64,000 bases of DNA from Trissonchulus latispiculum (Eukaryota; Nematoda; Enoplea; Enoplida; Ironidae), in contig JASAND010016315.1 of assembly GCA_030248195.1 (NCBI GenBank), positions 1-64,000 on the forward strand. Direction: 5' to 3'. The notes beneath the pieces were generated by a model, which saw nothing but the letters and a program-made list of their open reading frames with translations, was not told the origin of the DNA and searched no databases. Of the stretch, positions 55,238 through 64,000 are shown piece by piece. How positions within the stretch are numbered: the first letter of the stretch is position 1; the number at the start of each line of letters is the position of its first letter. The translations under genes were made by a program, and so were the position numbers.

Positions 55238-55866
55238 ATTACTAATGCGCATATACATAAGCACATGTAAAAGCTAGCTAATATTTTGTAATTACAAGTG
55301 GATAAAATACACGTACTGTGTACGCACTAATAGGGGGCGGGGCCTTATTTTTAGCTAGCTAAGCTAAGCTAGCTAAGCGCAGTAAAAATGGGGTCAAAAC
55401 ACATTTGTTGTCTCCAATTTCATCGAAAAGATATTCAACGGGGTTCTTAGACCCGCTGAATCCGAATATGAAATTCTTTTTCGATATGTCGTTTCCTTCG
55501 TTCAGTATACGGTTATTTTTTTGGTTAGGGCTTTCGATTTGGATTAGTTTTGCTTTTGGTTAGGGCTTTTGGTTGGCCCATCAGTGGTGCTCCCCCTGGG
55601 CCGGGGGGAGAAGGGGGGGGGACGGGGACCACGGAAAAAAAAAAAAACCCCAAACAAATCTTCCAAACAGTTATTGGCACCCAACACCCCTTTATTGGCG
55701 GGTGGGTTCTACCCGGATTATCTTTTAATAAGGGGGGCCTGTGCCGGGGACAAAAAAAATCTTTTTTATTTTTGTTCTAGTTGGAGCTGGCGCCGAGGGG
55801 GGGGGGGTTTCTGGGGGGCGTACAGTTGTTTTTTTTTTTTTTTAACCCGGCGGGGGGGGGCTGATA
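55238..55866. other. Unassigned DNA with G-rich, homopolymer-rich stretch
   Basis: 55238-55550 has no recognised feature. 55580-55865 is full of long G, A and T runs and short near-repeats, which may be low-complexity DNA or poor sequence. Confidence 0.35.
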
Positions 55867-57585
55867 GTGGTACCTGTTTTTCTGGGGGGTTGTTTGAGCA
55901 GAGAAGGTAATATTTTTCGAAAGCTGCGGTCATACTTTAACAAACAAGGGTGCATCTTGACCGACAATCCATGGTCACACTGGTCACCTCGAGCACCTTC
56001 TGACAGAAAACGAAGCTATCCGGAAACAGTGGCGCCTGCAAACTCGAAACTGGTCACTACGGCCAGAATCAATGGTGTAGAAATTCGCCATGCACTGTTG
56101 GACACAGGAGCAAACATTTCTTTGGTGAAAAAGTCACTGATCAAGGCAGACTCAGTATCAGTGAGCGCCGACATAGCGGGCGTTTATGGTGAGCGCCTAC
56201 CGACTTTGGGATCCATAAATGCCAAAGTTGAGGTAGGTGGAAAAACTGTTGTTCACCAAATTTGATTAGTCCCTGATAGTTGCCGCTATGATGCCATTAT
56301 CGGACTGGATATCTTGGAACAATGGGGTATCCCCACCCTGGTCTTCAATCATTTAGGAGTAGACGGTGCTGCAGTTTCCCCTCCGGACGCGGAGGAGCCT
56401 CAACTGGTGAGTGTCATAGATAATGTGGTCATACCACCTTGCTCCGGAGTTTTTCCTCCGGTGCAGAGTGGGGAAGGATTTATTTCCTAAAGAAGCAAAT
56501 TTTATAATTGAGCCAAAGGATGCTCCTCATGCGGGTCATCCCGCGTTTGAGAAAACCTTGCATCGGGCGAGATCGTGCTTCTACTGGCCAAGCATGAGGC
56601 AGCGAATATGGCAATACTGTAGATCCTGCCATCTATGCCAGACAGGGAAAGACCCTGTGTGTTGTGGGAGAGCGCCTATGAAACCTATCCTTGTCAGTGG
56701 TCCGTTTGAACAGGTAGTGGTAGATTTAATGGGGCCCTACCCGACAACAATGCTGGGCAATAAGTACATTGTTGTATTTGCAGACAGCTTGACAAAATAT
56801 GTCGGGGCTGTCCCACTTCCCGACGCTAAAGCCAGGTCAATAGCTAAAGCCATGATGGGACATATTATTTACCGGCATGGTGCACCCCTTGACGTCCGGA
56901 GTGATCGTGGCTCAAACCTAGAATCAAATCTCTTTAAGGAAATTTTAAAACTTTGCGGAACTAGCAAATCCGCATCTATGGCATATCACCCAGAAAGTCA
57001 TGGATTAGTCGAAAGGTGGAACAAAACATTCGAAAGAGTGGTGAAGATGTATGTGAATGAATCACATACAGACTGGGGCGAGTACATTCCCGCTGTTGTG
57101 TTTGCTTATAATACATCCAAGCAAGCAAGCACAAAGCAAACACCTTTCATGCTGACGTACACGGAAGGGAAAAATTTATTGACGCTGATAACTACAGACA
57201 AATTGTAGTTTACCACGCCTATAAGGCACGAGAAGCGGCTAAACAGGACATATTAAAGGCTCAGCAAGCACAAAAAGTACAGTACGATAAACGAGTGCAT
57301 ATGCCTTTTACATACGAGCTGGGGCAAATGGTGTTACTTCATACATCCGTAACTGGTCCTGGCAGATCGCCTAAGTTGACATTTTATTGGAACGGACCAT
57401 ATGAAATAATCGGGATCGACCTGCCTAATATCACTATTAAGGTCGAAAACGGCGAACGAACAGTCCACTTTAATGGTGTACGGCCTTATAATAAAAGAGA
57501 CAATTTAACCGAGGAATCGAACTTTGACACGGCTACAAGACTGCCAAGAAAAGCTAAAAATCGCAATCTGAAAACGGTTGTTTGA
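55867..57585 (+). pseudogene. Ty3/Gypsy protease-integrase remnant lacking reverse transcriptase
   Basis: The protease begins near 56060 (ALLDTGANISLV). An in-frame TGA at about 56263 interrupts it before the conserved AIIGLDILEQWG block. Near 56470 the sequence jumps straight to integrase, so reverse transcriptase and RNase H (about 1.5-2 kb) are missing. The integrase (56480-57208) has an HHCC finger (AGHPAF, RSCHLC) and an intact-looking DDE set (VVVDLMGPYP, RSDRGSNLE, SHGLVERWNKT). After a frameshift near 57180 the C-terminal domain continues (YELGQMVLLHTS, FNGVRPYN) to a stop at 57585. Confidence 0.85.
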
Positions 57586-57607
57586 CTGTTTCAGGAGTAC
57601 AGCCAGG

Positions 57608-57895
57608 ATGCCTGTCTTCATTGGAACAACCCACGTGCTGCATCGATTTTATCCAAGAACATTTACTATTGAGGGATGTCGTTTCAAATCACTGGAACAT
57701 GTGTTCTGGTACACCTGCCTACGGCAGCATGGGTGCCGGAACTGGGCGAATCGGCTGTTGACGGAGTTCGGTACTCAAGATCCGGCCAACCTGTCTGCTC
57801 GTGCCTCCGAGTTGGGTTTTGCACCAATTGCTGAGTGGTACAAAATGGCAGAAGATGTGTATAATGGCATGAGGTTTGCCTCCATGCGGGCATAG
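57608..57895 (+). CDS. NADAR-domain protein, C-terminally truncated (95 aa)
   Basis: From ATG 57608 to TAG 57893-57895. It reads HRFYPRTFTIEG, FKSLEHVFWY, ANRLL, then a long A..LG segment and AEWYKMAEDVYNGMRF. This is the NADAR (YbiA/DUF1768) pattern: F-P, I-G, F-S-EH with the conserved Glu-His, ADP-ribose-pocket Trp, and the final W...DVM-like helix. NADAR enzymes cleave N-glycosidic bonds and can remove ADP-ribose from nucleic-acid guanine. Full domains are about 140-160 residues, so about the last third is lost at the junction with the LINE. The ORF starts 23 bp after the integrase stop. A 3'-splice-like TGTTTCAG (57587-57594) precedes it, so it could have been expressed like an accessory or envelope-position ORF. 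Identification is by motif reading only. Confidence 0.7.
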   Translation: MPVFIGTTHVLHRFYPRTFTIEGCRFKSLEHVFWYTCLRQHGCRNWANRLLTEFGTQDPANLSARASELGFAPIAEWYKMAEDVYNGMRFASMRA

Positions 57896-57896
57896 T

Positions 57897-59387
57897 CAGC
57901 GGGTGTGCCCGGCAAGCAGCCGGTAATCTTATGGCTTGATTCTGCACAGATTCTAGCTTCCCTGCTGTTGAGGCAGAAAGAGATGGAAACCAAGCCGAGG
58001 CTGCATACTCATCAAAATCTGATGTAGGAGATGGAAGGGCCCCAGCTGCGCCCTGCCAGGGCGCTGAGGATGGCGATGGCTTCTGCGCTCTGGATCTGAC
58101 GTCTGCTACATGGGGGGCAAAACACAGTTTCCAATCAAACTTCACGCCCAGGAAGCATGGGTGAGGGTCGTATATTATTTCCTGGCCGCTAATCCGGAGG
58201 TAGGGTTTGTGGGTGGACTGCCGATTATGGATGGTGAAAATGAAGGCTTGGCACTTGCCCACATTTATTTTAAGGCCCCATTTGTCTGCCCAGGCTCCAA
58301 CTTTGTCCAGTGCCAGTTGGAGTTTGGCCTCGACAGTGGCAATAGTGGGATCTCAGGACCAGAGGGCCAGGTCGTCGGCGTAGATGCTGCCGCTTACTTC
58401 CTCCGGGAGGTCGTCCAATATGCTGTTGAAGGAGATGATGAATAGGAGTGGTGATAAGACTGATCCCTGAGGTACACCCTGATGGAAAATCCTCCATTTG
58501 CTGAGTCTACCATTGTAGGAGACCTTTGCTTTTTTGTCCGTCAAGAAAACGTTGATCCACTTTACACAGCAAATGGGCAGGGACATCTTCAGTAGTTTGT
58601 TGATTAGAGCGTGTTTGTGGACTGTGTCAAACGCTCTAGAGAAATCAATCATGGCCAGTGCGGTTCTTTTCGCCGGCGGTTTCTTCTGGAATCCATCAGC
58701 AACATCCTGAATTATTCTTGCGATTTGGTCTTCTGTTCCGCGAAGTCCAGAATGGAAAAGGCTGAGGAAACCTTGGTTCTCTAGGGTGAACTGTCGCCTG
58801 TTCTTCACCATTGACTCCACGAGTTTGGCCAGGCAACTGGTGAGGCTAACAGGGCGGTAGAAGGACACTTCAGTTGGGGGTTTTCCCTTCTTCGGTATTG
58901 GTATGATGGTAGCTCTTTTCCATGCTGTTGGTACTTGCTGCCGTTTCCAGGATTCGTTGATCAGGCGAAGAAAGTAGGCAGACGCTGACTCAGGCAGATG
59001 CTTTATCATTTCATTTGTGATTGCATCTGGGCCAGGGCCTTTCCCTGTCTTCAGGGACTTCAAGGCCAGGGTAAGTTCCATTCTTGTGAAGGGCCGGCAG
59101 AGGAGCGGTTGGTCAGCAGCTGCTCCTTTGCAGCCACAGGTAGCCTTGAGGGAGTGAGGGTTCTGCATTTTCAGTGTCTTCATTCGCCGATTGGGTTTGG
59201 CATAGCTGACTCGGGCATATTCTCTGCCGAATGCATTGGATTTAGCCACGTCTGAGATCACTTCCTTTCCATTATGCCGGAGAGCCGCCCCTTTGATGGT
59301 GGGGCGTTTACCATCAATAGCATGAATCACTTTCCAAACTTTGCCAGGATCCGTTCGCGGGTCGAGTTCAGTCGCATATCTCTGCAA
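57897..59387 (-). pseudogene. Reverse transcriptase part of the 2A-PHD LINE
   Basis: Blocks in order: KTGKGPGPDAITNEMIKHL, ATIIPIPKKGKPP, FYRPVSLTSCLAKL, motif A LAMIDFSRAFDTV, motif B GVPQGSVLSPLLF and motif C IYADDLALWS. A TGA follows directly (near 58352), and the frame then continues with ADKWGLKINVGKCQ and FLGVKFDWKLCF. A further one-base frameshift lies in the block LPGTPAD near 57900. The style of motifs B and C suggests the jockey/ingi group; the clade needs a tree. Confidence 0.8.
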
Positions 59388-59544
59388 GGCTTCAGACTAC
59401 AGCTTGAGGATTGTTAATCTAGCTTATACCTTGGTCTGGACCAAGGCACTCCGCTGAGAAGGATCCGCTTGTGTTGCACGTATGCCTCCTTGCACTTCTT
59501 GGCCGCAGCAGCTGCTTCCGGTGACTACCACGGCTTGGGCTTCC

Positions 59545-60440
59545 TTAGTCGGCCCTGGGGATACTGCGCCTGGCAGCTTGCAAGATGGCCTCTTGTAGGA
59601 CAGTGGTAGCTCTGTAGACTCCTATGTGGGCCGGGTTCCGGCAGTGCTGGATATAGTCATGCAAGAGTTTCTGGAATTTTGGCCAGTTCGCCCTTCTGAA
59701 TGCCCACCGGGGATCTTTGCGGGCTCGGTTTTCTGAATGATCCAAGGCGCTGTAGCTGATTATGATTGGTAGATGGTTGGACAGAGATAGAGTCTAGCAG
59801 TTTCCAGCTAAATCTACTGGCTTTGCTAGAGTGACAGAGGGTCAGGCCAGGAGCAGTTCCTTGCTCCTGTGCAGTGACAGGGGGCCTGGTCAGCTTTCCG
59901 TGGTTTAGTATGACCAGGTCGCTGAGAAGGGACCAATCAGCAACTGCATCGCCCAGGTCATCCCCAGGCCGTCCTGGTTCCCACAGATCTGAATGGCAGT
60001 TCAGATAACCACCGATGAGGACATTTCGGGTTGATAGCAGGGCGGCAGGGTCAAATTTTTGGATCCGGTTCTCAGCCGACTGACGTTGGATTGGAGGCAC
60101 GTATACGTTCACTACTTGGAGATCTTGGGAGCCCAGGTGCAGCCGTACTAACAATGCGTCAGAGTTGTTGTCGTCCAGCGGCCAACACCCGGGTCTGGGG
60201 AACAGAAAAGGGAATGCAGTCTCGGATAAGGGTTAGTACTCCACCTCCCTTAATTGGACCGGCCCCCCTGGCGGACCTCCTGGCTTTGTGTTCCAAGGAA
60301 CGACCAGGAAATTGAGGGATAGGGTGGTTTTCCTTCCACTGGGTTTCCTTGATTATGGCGACGTCAATCTGTTCTTAACTCAGTTTGTGCCTGGGCCAGG
60401 CCACCTTGGAGGACAGACCTCCCGCATTCCATTCCATTCC
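59545..60440 (-). pseudogene. Endonuclease part of the 2A-PHD LINE, degenerate
   Basis: VVNVYVPPIQ (60110) matches the strand before the catalytic loop. The usual GDFN-H loop reads GGYLNCHSDLW (about 60010), so the catalytic Asp is Gly and the Asn context is lost. Upstream pieces (KGGGVLTLIRD near 60235) are in other frames. The enzyme is dead. Confidence 0.65.
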
Positions 60441-60456
60441 ATTCATTCCAGTCTGG

Positions 60457-61023
60457 TCAGCTTATGACGCGAGCGGCTGCCACTAGCTTGAAAGCCTTGG
60501 GGGGGTGGGTTTGGGTTGGACCTGTTCGCTGTTCCTTGACTGGTAACCGCATTCTGTGGCTGCTGGGGAAGAGGAGGATGTGGCTGAGGGCGGGGGTAGG
60601 GCGGGGGATGGTGGGTAGGGCTGGTCTCGGGTTGCTGCCCGCAGCAGCTGGAGAGAGGGTTCTGGTCATAGGGGAAGAACATCTGCTATAGTGCCATTCA
60701 CCGTAGTAGTCGCTGAGGGAGTTCAGGCCAGAGCAGGGCTTTAGATGAACCCACTGACCGCATCGGCAGCATTTCACACAGTTATTTGGGGCATTCTTGC
60801 CGCAGACAGGGCAGGGCCACTTCCGTTCCGGCCCAGGGTTTTCTTCGATATCTCTAGCAAGAAGTAGGAGGCGACCCCAGTATGCTGGTCTACCAGGGAT
60901 GCCTCCTAAAAAGCCGACTGTACAGCTCCATTGGTAGGGGTAGGCTTGACATACCAGGTATGGGTCCCATTCGATAGGGCATCTTGGCCCCCTCCATTGG
61001 GAGCCAGGTGAAGGGGAAGCCAT
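60457..61023 (-). CDS. LINE N-terminus: 2A-like motif and PHD-like zinc finger
   Basis: ATG at 61021-61023. Residues 58-65 are DIEENPGP (60829-60852), the canonical 2A motif DxExNPGP, preceded by a hydrophobic run (RLLLLAR at 51-57), as 2A function requires upstream context. By family knowledge the ribosome skips the Gly-Pro bond, releasing the first 64 residues. A finger follows: CPVC, then CVKCCRC, then H-x3-C, ending WHYSRC where a second Cys would be expected. The frame then drifts: the Pro-rich linker is better read in the next frame (about 60443-60682), so a frameshift lies near 60680. Confidence 0.75.
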   Translation of the reverse strand: MASPSPGSQWRGPRCPIEWDPYLVCQAYPYQWSCTVGFLGGIPGRPAYWGRLLLLARDIEENPGPERKWPCPVCGKNAPNNCVKCCRCGQWVHLKPCSGLNSLSDYYGEWHYSRCSSPMTRTLSPAAAGSNPRPALPTIPRPTPALSHILLFPSSHRMRLPVKEQRTGPTQTHPPKAFKLVAAARVIS

Positions 61024-61130
61024 TTGTTGCCACCGCCAGCGGAGAGACCAGGAGGGGATGGGTTCTGCCGGTCCACCTTGGCAAGGTGCCTCCAGAGACC
61101 AGACAGCAGAATCTCAATCTTCCTAAATTT

Positions 61131-62286
61131 TCCTCCTAAATTTTCCGATTTTATTCCAATTTTGGCCACTTTTTAGCCAAAAATCGGTTGGGGGGTGTAG
61201 CAAAAATCTGAAAATCTGAGGGGGTTGCCAAAATTTGTCATTTTGGTGGGGGGGGGCGGGGGTCCCCCCCCCAAACATCTATGCCCCCTACCCCAAAACT
61301 GCTGACATACTCTCCCCCAACTTTTGGCTACCCCCATCCAACCCGGCCCTATTTGGCGCCAAAAAGTTAGCTAAATCTTGCCCAAAACGGTCATTTTTTA
61401 TGAAATTATTTTCTCAAATTTCGACTTAAAATGGAAAAGTCCCGCCCGAGCCCGACCCCACCAGTGGCGGGTCCAGGGGGCCCCCCTTTGCGATTTGGGA
61501 CGCTCTTTAACTTAGCCATCCAACAACCGGTACGCAGTGTAACCATTCGCAATATAGAAGTACGCTATTGCGTACTATAGCGTACCACTTGTTATTTTCT
61601 GCGTACCTCCCCTAAAAATTAAGTACACAGATTTAAAAATTTGGGGGGTAGGTTTAGATAGGCGTACCCTTAGCTAAGCAAAGGGAATCATGTACCGTAG
61701 ATGAAGTTTAAAATTGGTTCAGTAATAACGTAACCTCATGGCGGATTGCAAAATTAGCTTTTAGACAATGCCTAAAGCTGGAACCGACTTGATATAACCA
61801 AACTGCATTTAGTCGCACAAGCCCCAATAAGTTTTGCTGCACCACCACCAACGCACACATGTGTATGAGAGGTGATGGATCGTCTATTTTGTTACTCAAA
61901 CTCGATTTTTGAGCACTTTTTAGCATAGTTGTAGCAGTATATGTAGAAAACAGTCTATTTTTACTGCATTTTTAGCGATTTTAGACTACTTTGGATTCCC
62001 CCCCACTAGTGGGGGGGTCCCCCCCACTCTCCCCACCCCCACTTTTTTCGCCTAGAAAAAGCCCAGTAATATGAGTGAAAATGGTCGAATGACCGTGTAA
62101 AACAAGGCTGCGCAGATCCTGCGCAGATTATGTGCGCAAAAAATTGTACGTGTCGAGTTTAGAATATTCCAGTTTCATCCCCGTACCACTTTCCGTTAAA
62201 AAGTTGCGCCAAAAATCGCTTACGAGAGTGATGTTTTTTCCGGTTCTCCCCTTTGATGTCTGGTAAGGGGGTTTTGTAGCTTTAAT
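61131..62286. other. Repeat-rich DNA between the LINE and a hAT-like MITE
   Basis: About 61135-61285 is a G/C-rich MITE fragment (matching 63110-63305). A hAT-like left end CAGTGGCGGGTCCAGGGGG starts at 61462 and shares its next about 50 bp with the reverse of 15800-15852. 62062-62250 is a relative of the composite-repeat body (as at 32525-32702). No gene is seen. Confidence 0.45.
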
Positions 62287-63062
62287 CACTAGCGTAGATA
62301 CGGGGGGGGCGGGGGGGCGGCCGCCCTCCCCGAAATAATGGCTTTGCCCCCCGGAAAAATGGGGCAAAAGAAACATTTTACGCCCGCGCGGGGCGCGGGC
62401 GTTTGACTTTATTAGAAACATGCACAAATTGTATATACATTAATGCTTCAAATTAGCTCAACATTGATGCATTTTCTATACCATTAAAAAATTTTCGCGC
62501 CTCCGGCGCGAATTTTGTCTAACTTAGATTGTCATAATTATTATTTTTCATTAAGCATGCTAGCAAATGTCTGTATAAATAGTTGCTTTGCCGTTTTGTT
62601 ATATATCAGCGTTATTCCCAACATCATCAGCCTTGGCATAATTGGTTGATATGATCAGAATACGCAGTTCTTAATGGGAGCATCTTCATAGTTTTCAGAC
62701 AAGACAGTTTAAATGTAGAAAATAGCAAATAATGGTACAAAATGTTGTTAGACAATTGATAAATCATTGTAAAGAATTAAAAGTTTGAATAGCGTTTAAT
62801 GGCGAAATTTAAAAATTTTCTCAACTTCTGGGGGGCTCTGCCCCCCAGACCCCCCGTTTGGGTTTGCAGTTTACGGTTTCGTTTTCAGTTGTACCAAGTC
62901 GAAAACATGAACCAAAGAAGACTTGAATTAATATGACAACTTGCAGTATTATACGCAGTATGCATGTAGTTATTACAGCAAAAATAAAATTTTTCTTCCT
63001 CCCCCTCAAAAGTCCTCGGTCAAAACCGCCCCCCCTGAAATTTTTTTGTACCTACGCTACTG
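62287..63062. mobile_element. hAT-like MITE, perfect 8-bp duplication
   Basis: The left end CACTAGCGTAGATAC and right end GTACCTACGCTACTG are inverted. Perfect flanks GCTTTAAT lie at 62279-62286 and 63063-63070. It contains GC hairpins (62375-62400 and 62496-62510) and ggggggctctgcccccc-type tracts, and encodes no protein. Confidence 0.88.
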
Positions 63063-63099
63063 GCTTTAATAACTACAGAAAAATTTCTGCCTATGAAAA

Positions 63100-63308
63100 C
63101 CATATTAGGTGTGGCTGGGCAAAAAATCTGGGAGGGTTCCGACGCAGGGTGGGGGGGACCCCCCCCAAATTTTCGATTTTATGCCATTTGTGGCCACTTT
63201 TTGGGCAAAAATCTGGGGGGGGGGGTAGCAAAAAACTGAAAATCTGGGGGGGGGTCGCCAAAATTTGTCATTTTGGTGGGGGGGGGCCCCCCCCCCTAAC
63301 ACATCTAT
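63100..63308. repeat. G-rich MITE, ATTAGGTGTGGC end
   Basis: Starts near ATTAGGTGTGGCTGGG and ends CTAACACATCTATG. The body matches 61190-61285. The ends resemble those at 40846-41344, but no target duplication is clear. Confidence 0.5.
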
Positions 63309-64000
63309 GCGTTTTGCCGTCCGACTCATCCATCTTGCTGGGCTGGTTCCACTTTGCCGTCTGGAGGGTCATGTCGGCAACCGTTTCCTGGAGGCAAGGC
63401 CGCACCCAGGGGGGGGTTCAAGGGGTCTAGACCCCCCCTTTTGAGATGACAAAATGGAGAATTTTTGCTATTTTTATGGCAAAAACTGCTATTTTTAAAA
63501 AATTTTCGCGCCTTCGGCGCGATTATTCACTTTTTACAAGAAATAAACGTCCAATGTACTGTCTTTTGGGCAAAAATGCAAAAATTCTTCAACTTTTGGG
63601 GGGCTCTGCCTTACGTTTTACCTTGGACCCCCCCCCCCCTTTTCAAAATCCTGGGTGCGGGCTTGCCTGGAGGTTCATACTATTCTCTACTTGGCCTCTC
63701 AAAACTTTCTCTATAGGGGTTTTTTGGTGTGCCCAGCTTATTTCCGGTGTCCGTTTTGCTCTACAACGCACCCATTTTGCTGGATTGGCGCCACTTAACC
63801 GTCTGAGGGGTAAGGTGGTCCAAAATAAAATTTTTCAAAAGTAGTCAAATTTGGTACCAAATGAAAGCTCTAAGTGAGCTGAGCAGCTTTTGTCTTAGAA
63901 TTTCTTGCTCAACGTGGCTGTTGAGTGCTGCGGTGGGGTGGGGTGGGGACTTAGGCGATTTTTGGTCAAAAATGAATTTTTTCGAAAGTGGTCAAATTCA
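63309..64000 (+). repeat. Composite-repeat fragment: 163-bp then 147-bp units
   Basis: 63309-63394 and 63666-63800 are one 163-bp-type unit split by a MITE. From about 63805 to the window end are 147-bp-type units (ggtggggtggggtgggga near 63930). The order agrees with 19890-20944, so this is a third, partial copy that runs off the window. Confidence 0.7.
63395..63665 (+). mobile_element. hAT-like MITE, perfect 8-bp duplication
   Basis: The left end CAAGGCCGCACCCAGG and right end CCTGGGTGCGGGCTTG are inverted. Perfect flanks CCTGGAGG lie at 63387-63394 and 63666-63673. The interrupted 163-bp repeat unit shows the empty site (cttcctggaggtcc, for example near 19940). A GC hairpin with a TTC loop lies at 63507-63521. 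It is a sister of 34900-35151. Confidence 0.88.

Larger units (their letters stand above)
57897..61130 (-). mobile_element. Decayed LINE with 2A-PHD N-terminus, jockey/ingi-like
   Basis: On the minus strand: leader, 2A-like motif, PHD-like finger, Pro-rich linker, endonuclease, reverse transcriptase and part of the C-terminal region. Several frameshifts and stops break the frame. The 3' end is lost at about 57897, next to the NADAR remnant. LINE truncation is normally 5', so this junction probably arose by rearrangement. Confidence 0.8.

Noticed and set aside
57775..57993. Minus-strand open frame across the NADAR region as continuation of the LINE
   Set aside because: Up to about 57897 it reads like LINE sequence (TGCLPGTPAD). 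Further on it is the antisense of the NADAR pattern, which is much stronger on the plus strand. The later resemblance is short and likely chance.
1..64000. tRNA and rRNA genes
   Set aside because: I saw no cloverleaf with A and B boxes and no rRNA core. The tRNA-Gly-like string at 55022-55039 is a primer-binding site, not a gene.

Overview
This window is eukaryotic and almost certainly from an invertebrate animal with a repeat-swollen, AT-rich genome. The evidence is spliced exons with GT/AG borders, three kinds of non-LTR retrotransposon, Ty3/Gypsy elements, a long tandem satellite, and very many short DNA-transposon-like repeats with long G or C runs. The species cannot be named from the sequence; a marine invertebrate such as a sponge, cnidarian or mollusc is a guess.

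One host gene can be followed. Five exons on the minus strand (35608 down to 21670) join in consistent phase and encode a DEDDy 3'-5' exonuclease most like EXD2. Its introns (about 1.1, 6.0, 3.6 and 1.9 kb) are packed with transposons. Exon E (21670-22049) sits between two inverted copies of one MITE. A second possible host exon (47281-47353, plus strand) encodes an Arg/Ser-rich stretch.

Layout. 1-5.5 kb: a near-complete CR1/L2-like LINE on the minus strand, with ORF1 (zinc finger) and ORF2 (endonuclease and reverse transcriptase), set in TTTTCTAATT-rich DNA. 6.4-8.8 kb: a 145-bp satellite with two palindromes per monomer. 8.9-9.7 kb: a foldback element. 12.8-34 kb: several TA-flanked families with GGGAAAAAACCC ends, hAT-like MITEs with 8-bp target duplications, TTAA-flanked elements, foldbacks, and the exonuclease exons. 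19.2-20.9 and 37.2-38.8 kb: two opposite copies of a composite repeat with a terminal palindrome and internal 163-bp and 147-bp tandem arrays. 39.3-41.3 kb: a nested cluster of G-rich MITEs. 44.8-45.8 kb: a 5'-truncated RTE-like LINE. 49.18-55.24 kb: a young, apparently intact Ty3/Gypsy element on the minus strand (LTRs, tRNA-Gly primer site, gag, a -1 frameshift site, pol). It lies between two plus-strand Gypsy remnants: a gag-protease piece (47.7-49.0 kb), and a protease-integrase piece without reverse transcriptase (55.9-57.6 kb) that is followed by a truncated NADAR-domain ORF (57608-57895). 57.9-61.1 kb: a decayed LINE on the minus strand whose N-terminus carries a 2A-like ribosome-skipping motif before a PHD-like finger. 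61.1-64 kb: more hAT-like MITEs and composite-repeat fragments.

The most interesting items are the NADAR domain downstream of a Gypsy integrase, the 2A-PHD LINE, the canonical frameshift heptamer joining gag and pol, the exonuclease exon framed by inverted MITEs, and the palindrome-bearing satellite.
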